Assembly: GCA_907163375.1 (NCBI GenBank)
Contig: CAJQUW010006851.1
Coordinates: 1 to 64,000 of the forward strand
Reading direction: 5' to 3'
Length of the DNA: 64,000 nucleotides
Origin: Prostheceraeus crozeri
Taxonomy: Eukaryota > Platyhelminthes > Polycladida > Euryleptidae
The position numbers and the translations under genes were made by a program. Below the pieces are notes generated by a model, which worked only from the letters and a program-made list of their open reading frames with translations, was not told where the DNA came from and searched no databases. Below, one piece after another: positions 42,343 through 54,262 of this stretch (position 1 is its first letter; each line of letters opens with the position of its first letter).

Positions 42343-43798
42343 TTAGCGCGTATAACAGCGATAGAGTTCACCGCGAGTGTCATATGAGTACTGTGTCTTC
42401 GAATGCTGAAGTTAAATGATCTTTGATTCACGCTTTCTCCGTGATAAATTCATCAAATGGAAATATTAATCACATCGTTCGACTCCTCACACTGCTATGT
42501 TTTCTGCTATACACATCTGAAATGGTGTTTATATTCTGCTTCGTCAGAATTTGATCTTGAATTTACATCACGTCGAGCGGGAAGATGACATTCTTGCCCC
42601 TCTGGACCTTCAGTGCTCCAAAGTGGCCGCTCTGGACCCTAAAAAAGGCACGAAGCGATTTTTCTCTGTGAGCAGGCCTACATTGCCTGGTGAATAAGGT
42701 AAATAGCCTTCCATACAACTGCAGGGAAGTCTAAACAAAAGTAAAGATGTGTCGTTATTGTTTAAACTTCTCTGACGATAGATACGATCATTATTATATA
42801 TAGAAACCATGAGTTTGACTGACTCGATGTCAAAAAAGGATTAACAGCGAAGTGCCGTCAACGAGGAAAGTAAGAGGAAGAGATACAATAGTATACGCAT
42901 CATGGAAATTTCATAGCTTAGTTAATTCCGGTCACAAACCAGATTTTGAAAATGCAGTAGTTTTTCATTGCTCGCTCAGATCATTAAAACCATAACACAG
43001 CATTTACCGAAGTAACAGCTGATGAAAATGCACTTTTTAAGAAATCTCGAGCAAATTCGAGAAATCAGAAACTCTTTCTTGTCTCGAAAAAATTGAGGAA
43101 AATCGAGAAATCGAGAATTATATCAATAATTTTCCTGAAAGTTTTGTGTTAAAATTTGCAGTTACACCAACGAAAAGTGTCTCTTTGTACTCTTCACTTC
43201 ATCCCTTGTCACTCAATGATGGCTCATTTGAAAGATCATGATCTGTAGATGATTTCTTTAATAACCATTTCAACAAAATATCAATTTTATATTTTGTATG
43301 AGCAAAAACTCGAAAAGCGGGAGTCAACACCTTAGATGTCACAATTTAACCATTGGAAATACACAGCATTTTGTTATCCTCTCTATTTATGAAAAGCAAA
43401 TGATCTGATCCGGCAGACGCGAAGCTTTGCAGTAGGTTAGAGGTGCATATGTCATGTAAAGTTTCATGTAGTACCTCGTTCCCTGCACAAGTTCGCGCTA
43501 GGTCCCGGACTACTATGATCTATCACACTGTAAGTATATCATGAATTTATCCACATGTAGAACTCTGTGGTATAGATTGCTGCGTGAGAATATCAGTTGT
43601 GCGCAATTTAGCTGCACAATGTGGAAAAATGAAGGCAACAATGTATCTGGTAATGATGATATCTGTATCTACGCACGGGAAAGATATTTAAGAAATCGCA
43701 GTTAGCGTATATCTGCATGCGTGTTCATAGCATTGCTGTACGCTTTTTTTCTACATTGCTGCCCAGACCATTTCAGTTACGCACAATAGTATGAACAT
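42343..43798. other. No gene recognised
   Basis: AT-rich DNA without motif-bearing frames. TATGAACAT at 43790-43798 is the left target duplication of the next element. Confidence 0.45.
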
Positions 43799-44216
43799 AC
43801 GTGTGTGAAGTTAGCGGAACCACCCAGCGGAACCATCTTTTGTTATTAGCTAATTTAATTCAAAAAGCACTGCTATGTTCAAATTTCAGTCTCCTGACTC
43901 GATTCTGAGAGCTGCTTTTTTTTTTAACAAATTCACATTTTTTTTTAGAATTAAAGTTTGTGAATAATAAAAGTGGTTCCGCTGAAGAAATCGGAAACGA
44001 ACGCTGATCTCGCTGATTGACAATCAGATTTGCAAAACTCCCCCGCATTTGCAAAAGATATTCCTCTTTCCTCTTTCTCTTATTTTCTCAGCAGCGGACC
44101 AAGAGGAGAATATCTTGCAATGCGGGCGCGAGTTTGCAAGATCGATTACAGATTTGTGATTATAAGCTATAATAAAAAATGGTTCCGCTGGGTGGTTCCG
44201 CTAACTTCACACACGT
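43799..44216. mobile_element. Inverted-repeat element with 38-bp perfect TIRs and 9-bp target duplication
   Basis: The TIRs 43799-43836 and 44179-44216 are exact inverses beginning ACGTGTGTGAAGTTAGCGGA. A 9 bp direct repeat TATGAACAT flanks both sides (43790-43798, 44217-44225). Inside is a further imperfect inverted pair around TTGCAAAACTCCCCCGCATT (44031) and its inverse (44115-44138). TIR length and 9 bp duplications fit Mutator-like elements, or Merlin. Non-coding and 418 bp, so a MITE. Confidence 0.92.
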
Positions 44217-44393
44217 TATGAACATAGCTTTCAGGCGCTTGCGCGCCCTCAAATGCCCTACATAGTTGCCCTCAAAAACCCATGTTAATGTTATATGGTA
44301 CCAACCTTCCAGCGGCCATAAATGAAACAATCCTCGGACGCTCGGACGGAAATCTCCTAACGCGTCGTCGGATTTCTTCATTTATGTTTTCGT

Positions 44394-45730
44394 AAGGTGG
44401 GTGCTATTGATAGACAACTGAAAGATTATCTGAATGAGAACGACTTGCTGCCCATTTATCAGTCCTCTTACAGACAATATCATTCAACTGAGACTGTTAT
44501 ACTTCATGTGCTATCTGATGCACTCTCGGCCGCGGATAAACAGCGTGTTGTTCTCTTTTGCCAACTTGACATGTCCGCCGCATTCAACTGCGTTGATCAC
44601 AAAATCCTGCTGCTACGACTGGAGAAACACGTCGGCATCCGGGATAATGTGCTCGGCTGGATCGAGTCGTTCTTGACAAATCGGTCTCAGAAGGTGATTT
44701 ACATTGACAACTTGTCCTCCAGCCGGACAATTAACCAAGGAGTGCCACAAGGTTCTGTCCTCGGCCCATTGCTATTTAACCTATACACTGCCGAACTCTC
44801 AGACATCATCTCCTCCCATGGTGTACGCTTCCATCGGTACGCAGATGACTTTCAGCTCTACGTGGATGTTTCAATTTCTGATTGTTCAACCCCGACCACG
44901 AGGATGTCTCGGTGTATTGATGACGTCAATTCCTGGTTGAGCTCCAACCGACCTCGACTTAACCCAAACAAAACACTTGCAATCTGGCTAGGTTGTAGGC
45001 AGCAGATAAACAAAATCTCTATGAAAGAAATTTCAATATCCAATGATATTGTCCAATTCCAAAACAAAGTCGTTCTAGACAGAAACCTAGTTCTAGCTGC
45101 ACATATCAACGCAGTCTGTCGCTCCGCGTATTGTTTCCTACGCCATCTCCGCCACGTCATTCGCTCCGCTGCGACCTCGGCAGCAAAGCCTCTAATTCAA
45201 GCATTTATTACATCTTGTCTAGACTATTGTAATTCTCTCCTCTATGGTGTCCCAGACTGCCACCTTCAAGCGGTTCAGAACTCTGCTGCTCGCCTCATCA
45301 CTAAGACTTCAAGACGCGAGCACATTACACCGGTCCTTCGTGACGCACTGGCTTCCAGTAAAGCAGCGCATTCAATTCAAGTTGTCTGTCATCGTATATA
45401 AGACGTTTCATGGTCTATCCCCCCGATACCTTACCGAAGACTGCCACCCACCTGATCCGATTGGATATCGTCTTCGTTCATCCTGTGGTCCCTCCATCTA
45501 TCAACCTACCAGGACCCGCACCCGCATGGGCGACCGTGCTTTCTCGGCAGCGGGTCCTTGACTCTGGAATAGTCATCCTGTGAACATCCGAGACTTTGAA
45601 ATTGGCCCAATTTCGCCGCAAATTAAAGGCGTTCTTGTTTTGTTCTGTGGTTTCAGCTGTAAACCGGTGCCTTGCTACCTTGGGGTTTTGCGCGCCGTAA
45701 ACAAATATATGTATGATAATAATAATAATT
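44394..45730 (+). mobile_element. 5'-truncated LINE, reverse transcriptase to 3' end
   Basis: The frame 44397-45401 (334 aa) holds QSSYRQYHSTET at residues 22-33, LDMSAAFNCVDH at 57-68, NQGVPQGSVLGP at 113-124 and catalytic YADD at 148-151, then FITSCLDYCNSLLYG of the thumb. Near 45370 a frameshift moves the reading to 45310-45560 (THWLPVKQRIQFKLSVIVYK, then PRTRTRMGDRAF-like residues), with a TGA before LWN. The copy ends in an ATAATAATAAT tract at 45717-45730, a microsatellite 3' end common in CR1/L2-like LINEs. The 5' half, including the endonuclease, is lost at about 44394. Distinct family from the LINE at 28-31 kb. Confidence 0.87.
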
Positions 45731-46209
45731 TGATATACTCATCAATCATGTCGGGTCAATTATTTGCTACTGGTAAAGATATGTAATCCATTACAGCCTG
45801 TTCATATCTACATCCTATCATTTCTTATCATTGTCATTGTAAATATCATTTTCAAATTCCTTGTATTTCGAACTTCTACAACCCTAGTCTTTTGTATCTG
45901 AAGATGATGCGACAAACGCCGACGTTCCATGTCTGAACGATCGACGGCTGTCCTCGCCTACTTTCGTCCAATTTTTCGAAATAGCATGCCGTCATTGATG
46001 TCAGAATGGACATTCAAAGAGTATCATGTTATATTTTGGCAAATTTTTGTGCATAGAATTATTTAGAACTGTATTAGGAAGAATGCTACATATCATGAAC
46101 TACATACACAATGTATGTAAAGGCAAATAGTGTATGCAGCTTACGAGTGCAGTCCACATATCGTAGTCGATCGAATGCAGTCCATTACTCGTATATGGAG
46201 TATCAGGGA
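45731..46209. other. No gene recognised
   Basis: AT-rich DNA between a LINE and a foldback element; no supported feature. Confidence 0.45.
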
Positions 46210-46790
46210 TTTATATAAGATGCAGTCAGAATAATGCAACTAAGTGAGACATGTACAACAATTCAAGAGAGCTACAAAGAGTTAGATAAATTTACAATTC
46301 AACAAATGCATCACCATGATTCAGCTGTCTCTTCAGATTATGGTTTAACAAAGCATTAAGAAAACATTAGAAAGCGTTAACAAAGCATCAAGGTTAAAAT
46401 AAAGTCTCCATAATATTTAAATCAAAGCTATTAAAGGCTTTGGTGAGGAATTTGAAAATTGCAGAATTACAGCTGCACTGACAGCTTAATCTATGGTCTG
46501 ATTTAATTCTGTCTGCTGATAATTTCTGCAGCTTCTGACCATAGATTAAGCTGTCCGTGAAGCTGTAATTCTGAAAATTTCAAGATCCTAGAACAAGTCT
46601 CAAATAGCTTTGATTTAAATATTATGGAAGCTGTGTACATAAAAAAGTTTAACCCTAATCTGAACAGACAGCTGATCCATGATGATACATTTTTGAGTTG
46701 TAAATTTATTTAATGTCTTGTAGTTCATTTGGATTGTGCACATGTCTCTCTGTGTTGCATAATTCTAACTGCATCTTGAATAACTTCGAA
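46210..46790. repeat. Foldback element of about 580 bp
   Basis: Two imperfect arms of roughly 265-285 bp (about 46210-46496 and 46541-46790) pair along nearly their whole length around a 44 nt centre. Checked islands include AGATGCAGTCAGAATAATGC against its inverse near 46765, ACAATTCAACAAATGCATCA near 46297 against 46700, and ATAATATTTAAATCAAAGCT near 46410 against 46606. If transcribed, it would form a long hairpin. Confidence 0.85.
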
Positions 46791-48517
46791 TTTTCATGTA
46801 TTCATTATTCACCTTGCATGATGAAGAAATGTTTGAATGGGAGATGATAGCTAAGCTGCTGGGACGCCTGATCCCCAATGCATCCTATTGAAGGCTTCCA
46901 ATAATAGCATAGTAATTTATCCATGGTTAGGCATGTACATGAGGTTCATTCACTTGTGTTAGATTTTGCTCTATTATCTTCATTTTCGAATAAAGGACTA
47001 TCATAGTCTATTAATTCTTACATGTTCTTCTCTATTTCAGGAATTAGTACATGTTGGTGGAATATCTTCAGTCCCTCGGAACTTCGTCAAATGGGGGAAT
47101 TCTTGATGCTGATGACTCTAGTATCTGGGCACCTACGAAGACCGTCCACTAATCCTTAGAATTCCAACCCTTCAACGTCACCGCCATGTCTTCGACTTGA
47201 TAGCTGTGTGTGACATTTTTTATTCACAGACTCCCTGTGATTCTGGTACTTTCTTCAACTTGCGGACTTGCGCTCTTGATTTGAAACGTTTTCAAAATTT
47301 ATAAGGGTTCAGTCTCGTCAACCTTTTTTCTCCCAGAGAGTAATTGTCGATTGGAATTTACCACCCCATTATGTTGTTTAATCGTCATCCTTCCTGGGCG
47401 TCAAGGCCCCAAACTTGTTCAATTTATTCATGCTGCGAAACTAATTTTGTGACATTTCTATGATCTGCATATGATGCACGTTATTATTAGTTTGCTCATC
47501 TATTGGTTGTCAATCTCTTCGGCTTTGTTTTTTATGGTAGCAATATAAATACTTAATCACAATCATATGAAAGCTGTGCAGACAATTGACAGCCTTGTTA
47601 TGGTACAAATATTCCCGCGAAGAGGGTCCAAAGTATTTCGTGTTGAATTGAATGATTTAAAATGCAACATTAAATTGTGAGCTTTAAAGCTTTGTCAGCT
47701 TTATCGTATATTTTGAATATTATCATTAGCAGACCTTGTTGCAATAAGACAGTTTTCAGGAATTTCCGTTGCGTTTTCCGTGAGATTGACTCATATTGTT
47801 ATGACACATTTGTTATTAAGAATTTTACTGTCAATTGAGTTGCAGGAAAATTGAGCCTTACTCATCCTATATCTGAAGGCACGTTTTGTACATGTAAAGC
47901 AACATATCTCAACGCTTTGATTTTTATGAAACGACATAGTCTTTGACCTTTGCCAAGTATATTCAGACGTGTCGAGAAACATGCTTGTGAAATCTGAAAG
48001 AACTTCATACATGTATTGATGTTGAATTGTTCGAATCCTCACAAAACCTGTAATAGTTCCTATAAATGTGCAGGCTTGAAATCCTATTTTTGGTTCATAC
48101 TCATGTAAAAATTTGATATATCGAATTTCAGAGGCTGATATTTTCTCTTTAATTCAGAATGAATAACGAGAGAGCATTTCACGATATGTCAATGGGAAGG
48201 GATTATACTACTAAAACTACCAGTGTGTAGAAACTCTATTTCATAAAGAGAAAAATTAGGCACTAATGGCACGAACTCGGCGCCAAGGCTTCGTGCCGGC
48301 TCGTGCCTTGTGTTGGTTAGAATTCATGCCCAGGTTTCGTGTCTAATACAAGCGAAATTTCGTACCCTACAGTTTCCATTGTAGGCCTATTTCTTAGTTA
48401 CAGGGTAGTAAGTCCGCCCGGAGATTCGACTCATTCGACCAATTGCTTGTCTAAGGTAAGGTGCTCTCCGGAATATAGTGCGTTCACATATTCTGAGGGA
48501 ATGGTGCTCAAAGTCAG
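46791..48517 (+). other. Mostly non-coding; one terminal-exon candidate at 47041-47152
   Basis: A strong acceptor (TTCTTCTCTATTTCAG) ends at 47040. Two downstream frames are open: one from 47048 through YLQSLGTSSNGGILDADDSS to a TAA at about 47150, and one from 47041 through SPSELRQMGEFLMLMTLVSG to a TAG at about 47157. Neither is recognised. The rest holds no supported feature. Confidence 0.25.
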
Positions 48518-49410
48518 TGCGTCTGCTTACTATGCGCACCATGCAGTTGCTATGCGGTTAATATTATCCCACAAAATGGACTATTTTTCGCTTATTTCTC
48601 ATAACCATCACTTTCATCTCAATGCATGATATGCTTGCATGCAATTCAACAGCTCAATTTCCACCAGGAAACTGTGTCTACTCAAAAACCAGTGATTTAA
48701 ATAAAACACAGAAGCTGGTCTTTAATTTTATCAGTACACTTTAAACCGTAGACCGACAATTGTCCTACAAAATTACTGACAAAATCAACCGACCATTGTC
48801 ACCTCCAATATCCTGTGATATCCGACGAATTTGTAGGTTCTGCACCGACATCGAAACAGATGATTTGTATGCAAATTAACTAAACAAAAACTGTTGAATA
48901 TTGATTGATTTTTTCGATTAGCAAAACGATGATTTATTTTGATATAAGTTAATTAATTACCTACATTTTCGATAAAATTTAAGCTATAATTCATTGATAT
49001 TCATATTGTCGCTTTTTGTCAGATATTGTAGGTGCTCAGTGGCAATCATCCTACAAGAACTAACAATGACCGACAAAATAGATTTTGTAGGATAAATGTC
49101 TGTCAATTGTCAGTCAACGGTTTACAGTGTAATAGAAATTCAACAGCATAAAGCTTGCAAGGCAACATGCTCAATCATGCAACCTCAAGCAACACTCACG
49201 CATATCATTGAGACTACGAGACTCAGACATAATTATGTCGACTTCCATGAAATCGAGGCTAAATATTTCTCAGTACTCAAACAGAAATCTTCAAACTATT
49301 AAGCAACACAATCCGCATGCAATATAAGCCCACATTTTGGGACTTCCACGTCAACAGAACAAAATCCTGAAATTAAATGGAATACTTCATTCGTCATTCT
49401 CAATATCAAG
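48518..49410. repeat. Inverted duplication, left arm (with MITE)
   Basis: Matches 50972-51440 in reverse complement, starting near CGTCTGCTTACTATG and ending at CATTCTCAATATCAAG. The match is interrupted only by the MITE at 48737-49129 and small changes. Confidence 0.88.
48737..49129. mobile_element. TA-inserted MITE (Tc1/mariner type)
   Basis: Flanked by TA (48735-48736 and 49130-49131). The ends CACTTTAAACCGTAGACCGA and its inverse (CAGTCAACGGTTTACAGTG at the right) are imperfect inverted repeats extending through TGTCCTACAAAAT. The other arm of the inverted duplication (about 51246) preserves TTATCAGTACTAGAAATTC, the unoccupied site with a single TA. Confidence 0.88.
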
Positions 49411-50971
49411 AGTATCACCAATCTCAAACAGCTGCATTTCTCTAAGATCGAACAGTTTGAGAGCATCAACCCTGAGCAAAATAGATACTGAACATGATGA
49501 CATGCATCCATATAAAAAGTCAAATCAGTGGCATGAAGCCTATCACAACCCTATGATGAAGAGATAATAATAAGCGCTTATTGTGAAGATTAGAAATCGA
49601 ACACTACAAATCAGACAGTTATGCATAAAATTCCAAGTCAATTTTGCAGGCAGATTCAAAGTCAGATAATCACATACAAGCATAAGCAGATGACTTTCTC
49701 CTTCCTTCAGATACCCAAAATCATTCCAAATGTGCATCAACTACGTTGCTACACAGTTTCAAAGTATAGAGGCATCAACCCTGAGCTTTTTAAATGCTGA
49801 TCATAATGTGTTTTTTCAGACAGATTTCAGTGACATCTAATTTTCATGAGGAGTTGAGCCTCGTCTTCCTTCAGATACCCAAATCATTCCAATTCCGCCA
49901 TAATTGCTTTGCCACGATTTAAAGGAATGACGGCATGAATCCTAGGATATTCAGATGGTCATTGCAGATGATGATGCCAGCTCTTAGAATGAAGTTCGAG
50001 TGCCCCTAGTCAATTTCTTTCATTAATAGGAGGACATCTACAAAGTTCATATTTCGGGAAATTACCCAAAATCATTTGAGGTCCATTTAGGGAAAAGTTC
50101 ATGTTTCAATTTTCGATGATCGATATTGTCCTTGGAATTTCCCCTTCGTTTAGATGCGCGTTGCCTACCATTTTTCAATGGAATTAAAGCATCAGTTTTA
50201 ATTATCTTGAAATATGAATTCGGTGATGTTTCGTTCTTCATTAGTGCTGCAATAATTGATATTTATGACGATTTTACTCCTAAACTTTTGTCCTGTCGCA
50301 TAGTAATAAAAGACACATTATAGCAGAATCTTAACTTCCCAATCATCCAGCTTTATCAACTGTGCATGGAGCACAATTCATTTTTCATTAGTACATTTAT
50401 TTTTGTATTTTATTTTTATAGATTCATTTAAACTTTATTTTTTTGAGAAGAAAGATGCAGTGTTTTTCATTCTCAGCAATATTTTTACGACAATCATTGT
50501 GAATACAGTTTTACAGCTGATGCTGAAGTTACTTCCTAACCTATGTTTGAATGTCTGGCGATTACCTCGAATAGTTTCTACGTGTAGCCTGCTTATATGA
50601 TCACTCATCAGTGCTGTGGCCACTCATCAGCGAAACTCCTTTCCAATCAAATTTTGATTTGGTCGCCTTCATGCTCCTTCATCCTCAAAAAGCAGGAAAA
50701 CGAATGAATTAGTGGGTACATGATTCTTCTTTGATATCTTTCATTAAGAGTACTTGATGGCTTTGTATGGGAGGTTCATCATCATTGAGGCAATAAGGCA
50801 AAAAGGCAGCTCCTTCTAGTAGGCCGAACGTTTTGATAAAATAAAAAAGGAGTTAATAAAATCCTACTCTGAGGAGTTCTCTGCAATGAATCCCTGAGCA
50901 TGTTGTCTCTTCATCATAGGAGTGGGCCCATTGTAATTAGACGTCCCTGATATCGTCACTGACGTCGCTTG
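49411..50971. other. Spacer with degenerate direct repeats
   Basis: Between 49430 and 49960 a loosely repeated unit of about 160-170 bp is visible: CTTCCTTCAGATACCCAAA occurs at 49700 and 49868, and GCATCAACCCTGAGC occurs at 49462 and 49771. No coding sequence is recognised to 50971; frames at 50126 and 50403 have no motif. Confidence 0.5.
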
Positions 50972-51440
50972 ATATTGAGAATGACGAGCGAAGTATTCCA
51001 TTTAATTTCAGGATTTTGTCCTGTTGACGTGGAAGTCCCAAAATGTGGGCTTATATTGCATGCGGATTGTGTTGCTTAATAGTTTGAAGATTTCTGTTTG
51101 AGTACTGAGAAATATTTAACCTCGATTTCATGTAAGTCGACATAATTATGTCTGAGTCTCGTAATCTCAATGGTATGCGTGTGAGTTGCTTGAGCTGGCA
51201 TGATTGAGCATGTTGCCTTGCAAGCTTTATGTTGTTGAATTTCTAGTACTGATAAAATTAATGAGTAGACCGGTTTCTGTGTTTTATTAAAGTCATTGTT
51301 TTTTTGAGTAGACACAGCTTCCTGGTGGAAATTGAGCTGTTGAATTGCATGCGAGCATATGCATTGAGATGAAAGTGATGGTTGTGAGAAATAAGCGAAA
51401 AATAGTCCATTTTTGTGGGATCAGTAAACACATAGTAAAT
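50972..51440. repeat. Inverted duplication, right arm (empty MITE site)
   Basis: Reverse complement of the left arm without the MITE. Similarity ends near CTTGATATTGAGAATGACGA on the inner side and about ACACATAGTAAATAGACG on the outer side. Confidence 0.88.
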
Positions 51441-54262
51441 AGACGTACTTGTGATTGAAGTCTTCATGAGAGCTTCAAGTGACGTGTAGTTCACAATTTT
51501 TAAATAAATTTATGATTTAGCACAGTGTCCAGTTGCACCAGAAAATTTATTGTCCTCACTTAGCATCGTATCTATAAAATAAGAACTTATAAAATGTACG
51601 AGTTACTCAATGATTCTAAGTTATGGTTTAGGATTAAGACTTATGACACGTTCAGGTTACGACCCCCTGATTTCAACGATTTTCTTACATTGTCTGATAA
51701 TTATGTTTAAAGTGTTTACGCTGTCATCTAGATATGAGAAACAACGGAGAAAAGTCATTGCATTTTTTACTGGAAATGTGCAGTTAATTTACCTGAAATC
51801 TTCCCTAATTTTCCTAATAGATGCCAATTAATTTCGGACTAAAAACTCTTATCGAAAAAACCAGTCTATGACTGTTGAAGAAAACAGAATCTTGTTGGCC
51901 CCAACTTTCTGAGTTGATCATTATGATGACTGCATCAATGATTGAGTATTAACCTAATTGCCTCAAGTTATTATAACACTAGGATAATTAAATACAATGA
52001 TACCGCAGGTGATATGAAAAGCAAAACTCAGAACATAACTGCAACATAAAATCAGTCTCAAAACAAAGCAAAACTTATAGTTTAAAAGTTGCAGCCTCCG
52101 CAGCAGAAGGGAGTTTTATTTAGTATTCAAATAATAACAGTCACAAAAGTGAGCTTTTATCTTGAAGAGAGAATGAAACACAAATTAGTGGCAGATTTAT
52201 TAATTTTACGCAAAATTATGAAGGCTTTGAAATTTGCTCACAAATGGAAAGTATAAACTTTACTATGGAAGCAATAAGAGATTATTGCACTATGAAATAT
52301 AAAGTTACTTACCCAACTCTCGATCAACAAGTTGTGGCCTCGCACTTCGGACTCGTGCATAAACATGTTGATCTCAAAAAATTCAACTTGATTAGAATTA
52401 AATTGTCTATGGAAGTCAATGAAATCTTATTATCTGGCCCTTCTGGGAGGGCACGATCAACTCTCATAGAAATATTCGCATTAGGAATATTCGCCAAGAA
52501 TTTAGAAGATCAACTGTTCTGTGAATCCAGGCGGGAAAGAAAATCGTAGAAATCCTTGTCCGCTTCGAGGCCTTCAATTTCTACCTTTCCTTGCCTAGCG
52601 ACTTGGAAAATTAGTCAGCGACATCGGATTTCAAATTGACGAATTCCATAAAAATGCAGTTTATCATAATATTAATGAGACAAGACCAGAGATGATCATG
52701 TACATATTCTTCAACTGCTTCGCTGCCTCAGATTAATACCAATTTATTGATTTCTGTAGGCAATTTAATGCTTAGTTTTATGTATTTGAGGTTTTATTTG
52801 AGGTTTTTCTGTCAAAAGTAGTTGCCAGTTAAGAATGGACGAAAGACCGAATTCTATATACTTTTCCACGAATTTCGTGGCATTTTCATTCATAAGTTGT
52901 TCTACTTGTTATTCGTGAAAAAATCAGTTTACAATAATCAATGTGTTTGAATAATTTTAAGGAGCGTCATTAATATCTCGATTCCATCCTTTGCGTTCAA
53001 AGCATTAGTGCACAACTTTTGTCAAAACACATTTTATGACTACAGACTTTCTACTCATTCTTCTTCAGTTTTGTGGATGGAACAACAACTAAGCTTGAAG
53101 ATCACGTTTCAACGTTGGTTGTTGATGCTTTGACAGCTCCCTGAATGCGGAGGTTGATTCAATCTTTCTGTCTGCGTGGAATGTGCATTTTGAATTTCCA
53201 TCTTTCACTTGGTTGGCACTTGCTTACAATGCTAGATGTTTGTAAACGGCTGATATTTCTTGTTTGCTTTGTTTACATATTCATCATCCTATGGAGCTCT
53301 CTTCTTGCAATTTCACAATGATATTCATTGCAAATCGTGTAGTAGTTGACATTGTAAACGACTGCTTTTATGATCATTGAATTCATAATTAATGCTAATG
53401 TGAAGTGAAATCAACTCTCGATGGCAACTGTCTTTTTGCAGCATTTAAATTATTTAAATCAGTTTATTTCGGGTGAATTGAGTGTAACAGAACAGTTGTA
53501 TATGAATTGATTTGATTGGAATTTGAAATAGACGTGTAGCGCTTTAGGTGACGCATGTATCCTTTTTTAGTCTTTACATCAATATAGGATAGATGAATGT
53601 ATCAATTCTGTTGCTTTTTCTTTTACGTCATGGTTGCAGAAGACAATTGATGGACATTCCGATTTGTTGTTGCAATGAATCTATTTCTATTCAATGTTGA
53701 ATGAATACGAGTTTTCTAGAAATGTGAATCTTCTCCGTTGCACACTTTGCATGATTTGATCTCTGATGCATTGACTCACTGTGTTCAACTACGTCAGCCT
53801 CTTGTTGTGACTGCTCGGCGACTGTATTCATTTGTTCCATGGATTTGCTCTTAAATGACAACTCTTCCGAATGGTAAAAACGCATTATTCTCTGTAAAAG
53901 TTCTATACATATCTCTGTAATTTGTGCGTTTTGATTTTCATTTCGCAAATATGCCTTTCTTGTCTTGTCTTGCTTATATTATTACGATTAATTGATAGGA
54001 AGTCGTTTCAAGGTTAGAAGCATAAAATGTCAACTAAGAAAACTCTTCCTCGAAACACATTCATTTTTTAATGGGATTCGTTTGCGTCACATCTCTGTTC
54101 GTGAGAAATTTGAGGCAAAATGATGTTTTACAGACGCTGTTCTCTGAACACTATTATTCCCAGGAATTTCAAGAATTCACGAATGTCTGTGTACTTGGAA
54201 TGGATTGAGTAAAATGCCTGTGGAATTGCTAGAATTGCTAGCACAATCTTCTGCGTGTTATA
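51441..54262 (+). other. No gene recognised; one hypothetical frame at 52244-52549
   Basis: The 101-codon frame at 52244-52549 begins MESINFTMEAIRDYCTMKYK and looks coding by composition, but no domain or splice support is evident. Frames at 51610 and 53691 are weaker. The remainder is AT-rich. Confidence 0.25.

Noticed and set aside
48339-48629. 96-codon frame matching a minus-strand frame at 51258-51494
   Set aside because: The match arises from the inverted duplication, not from protein conservation; no domain is present.
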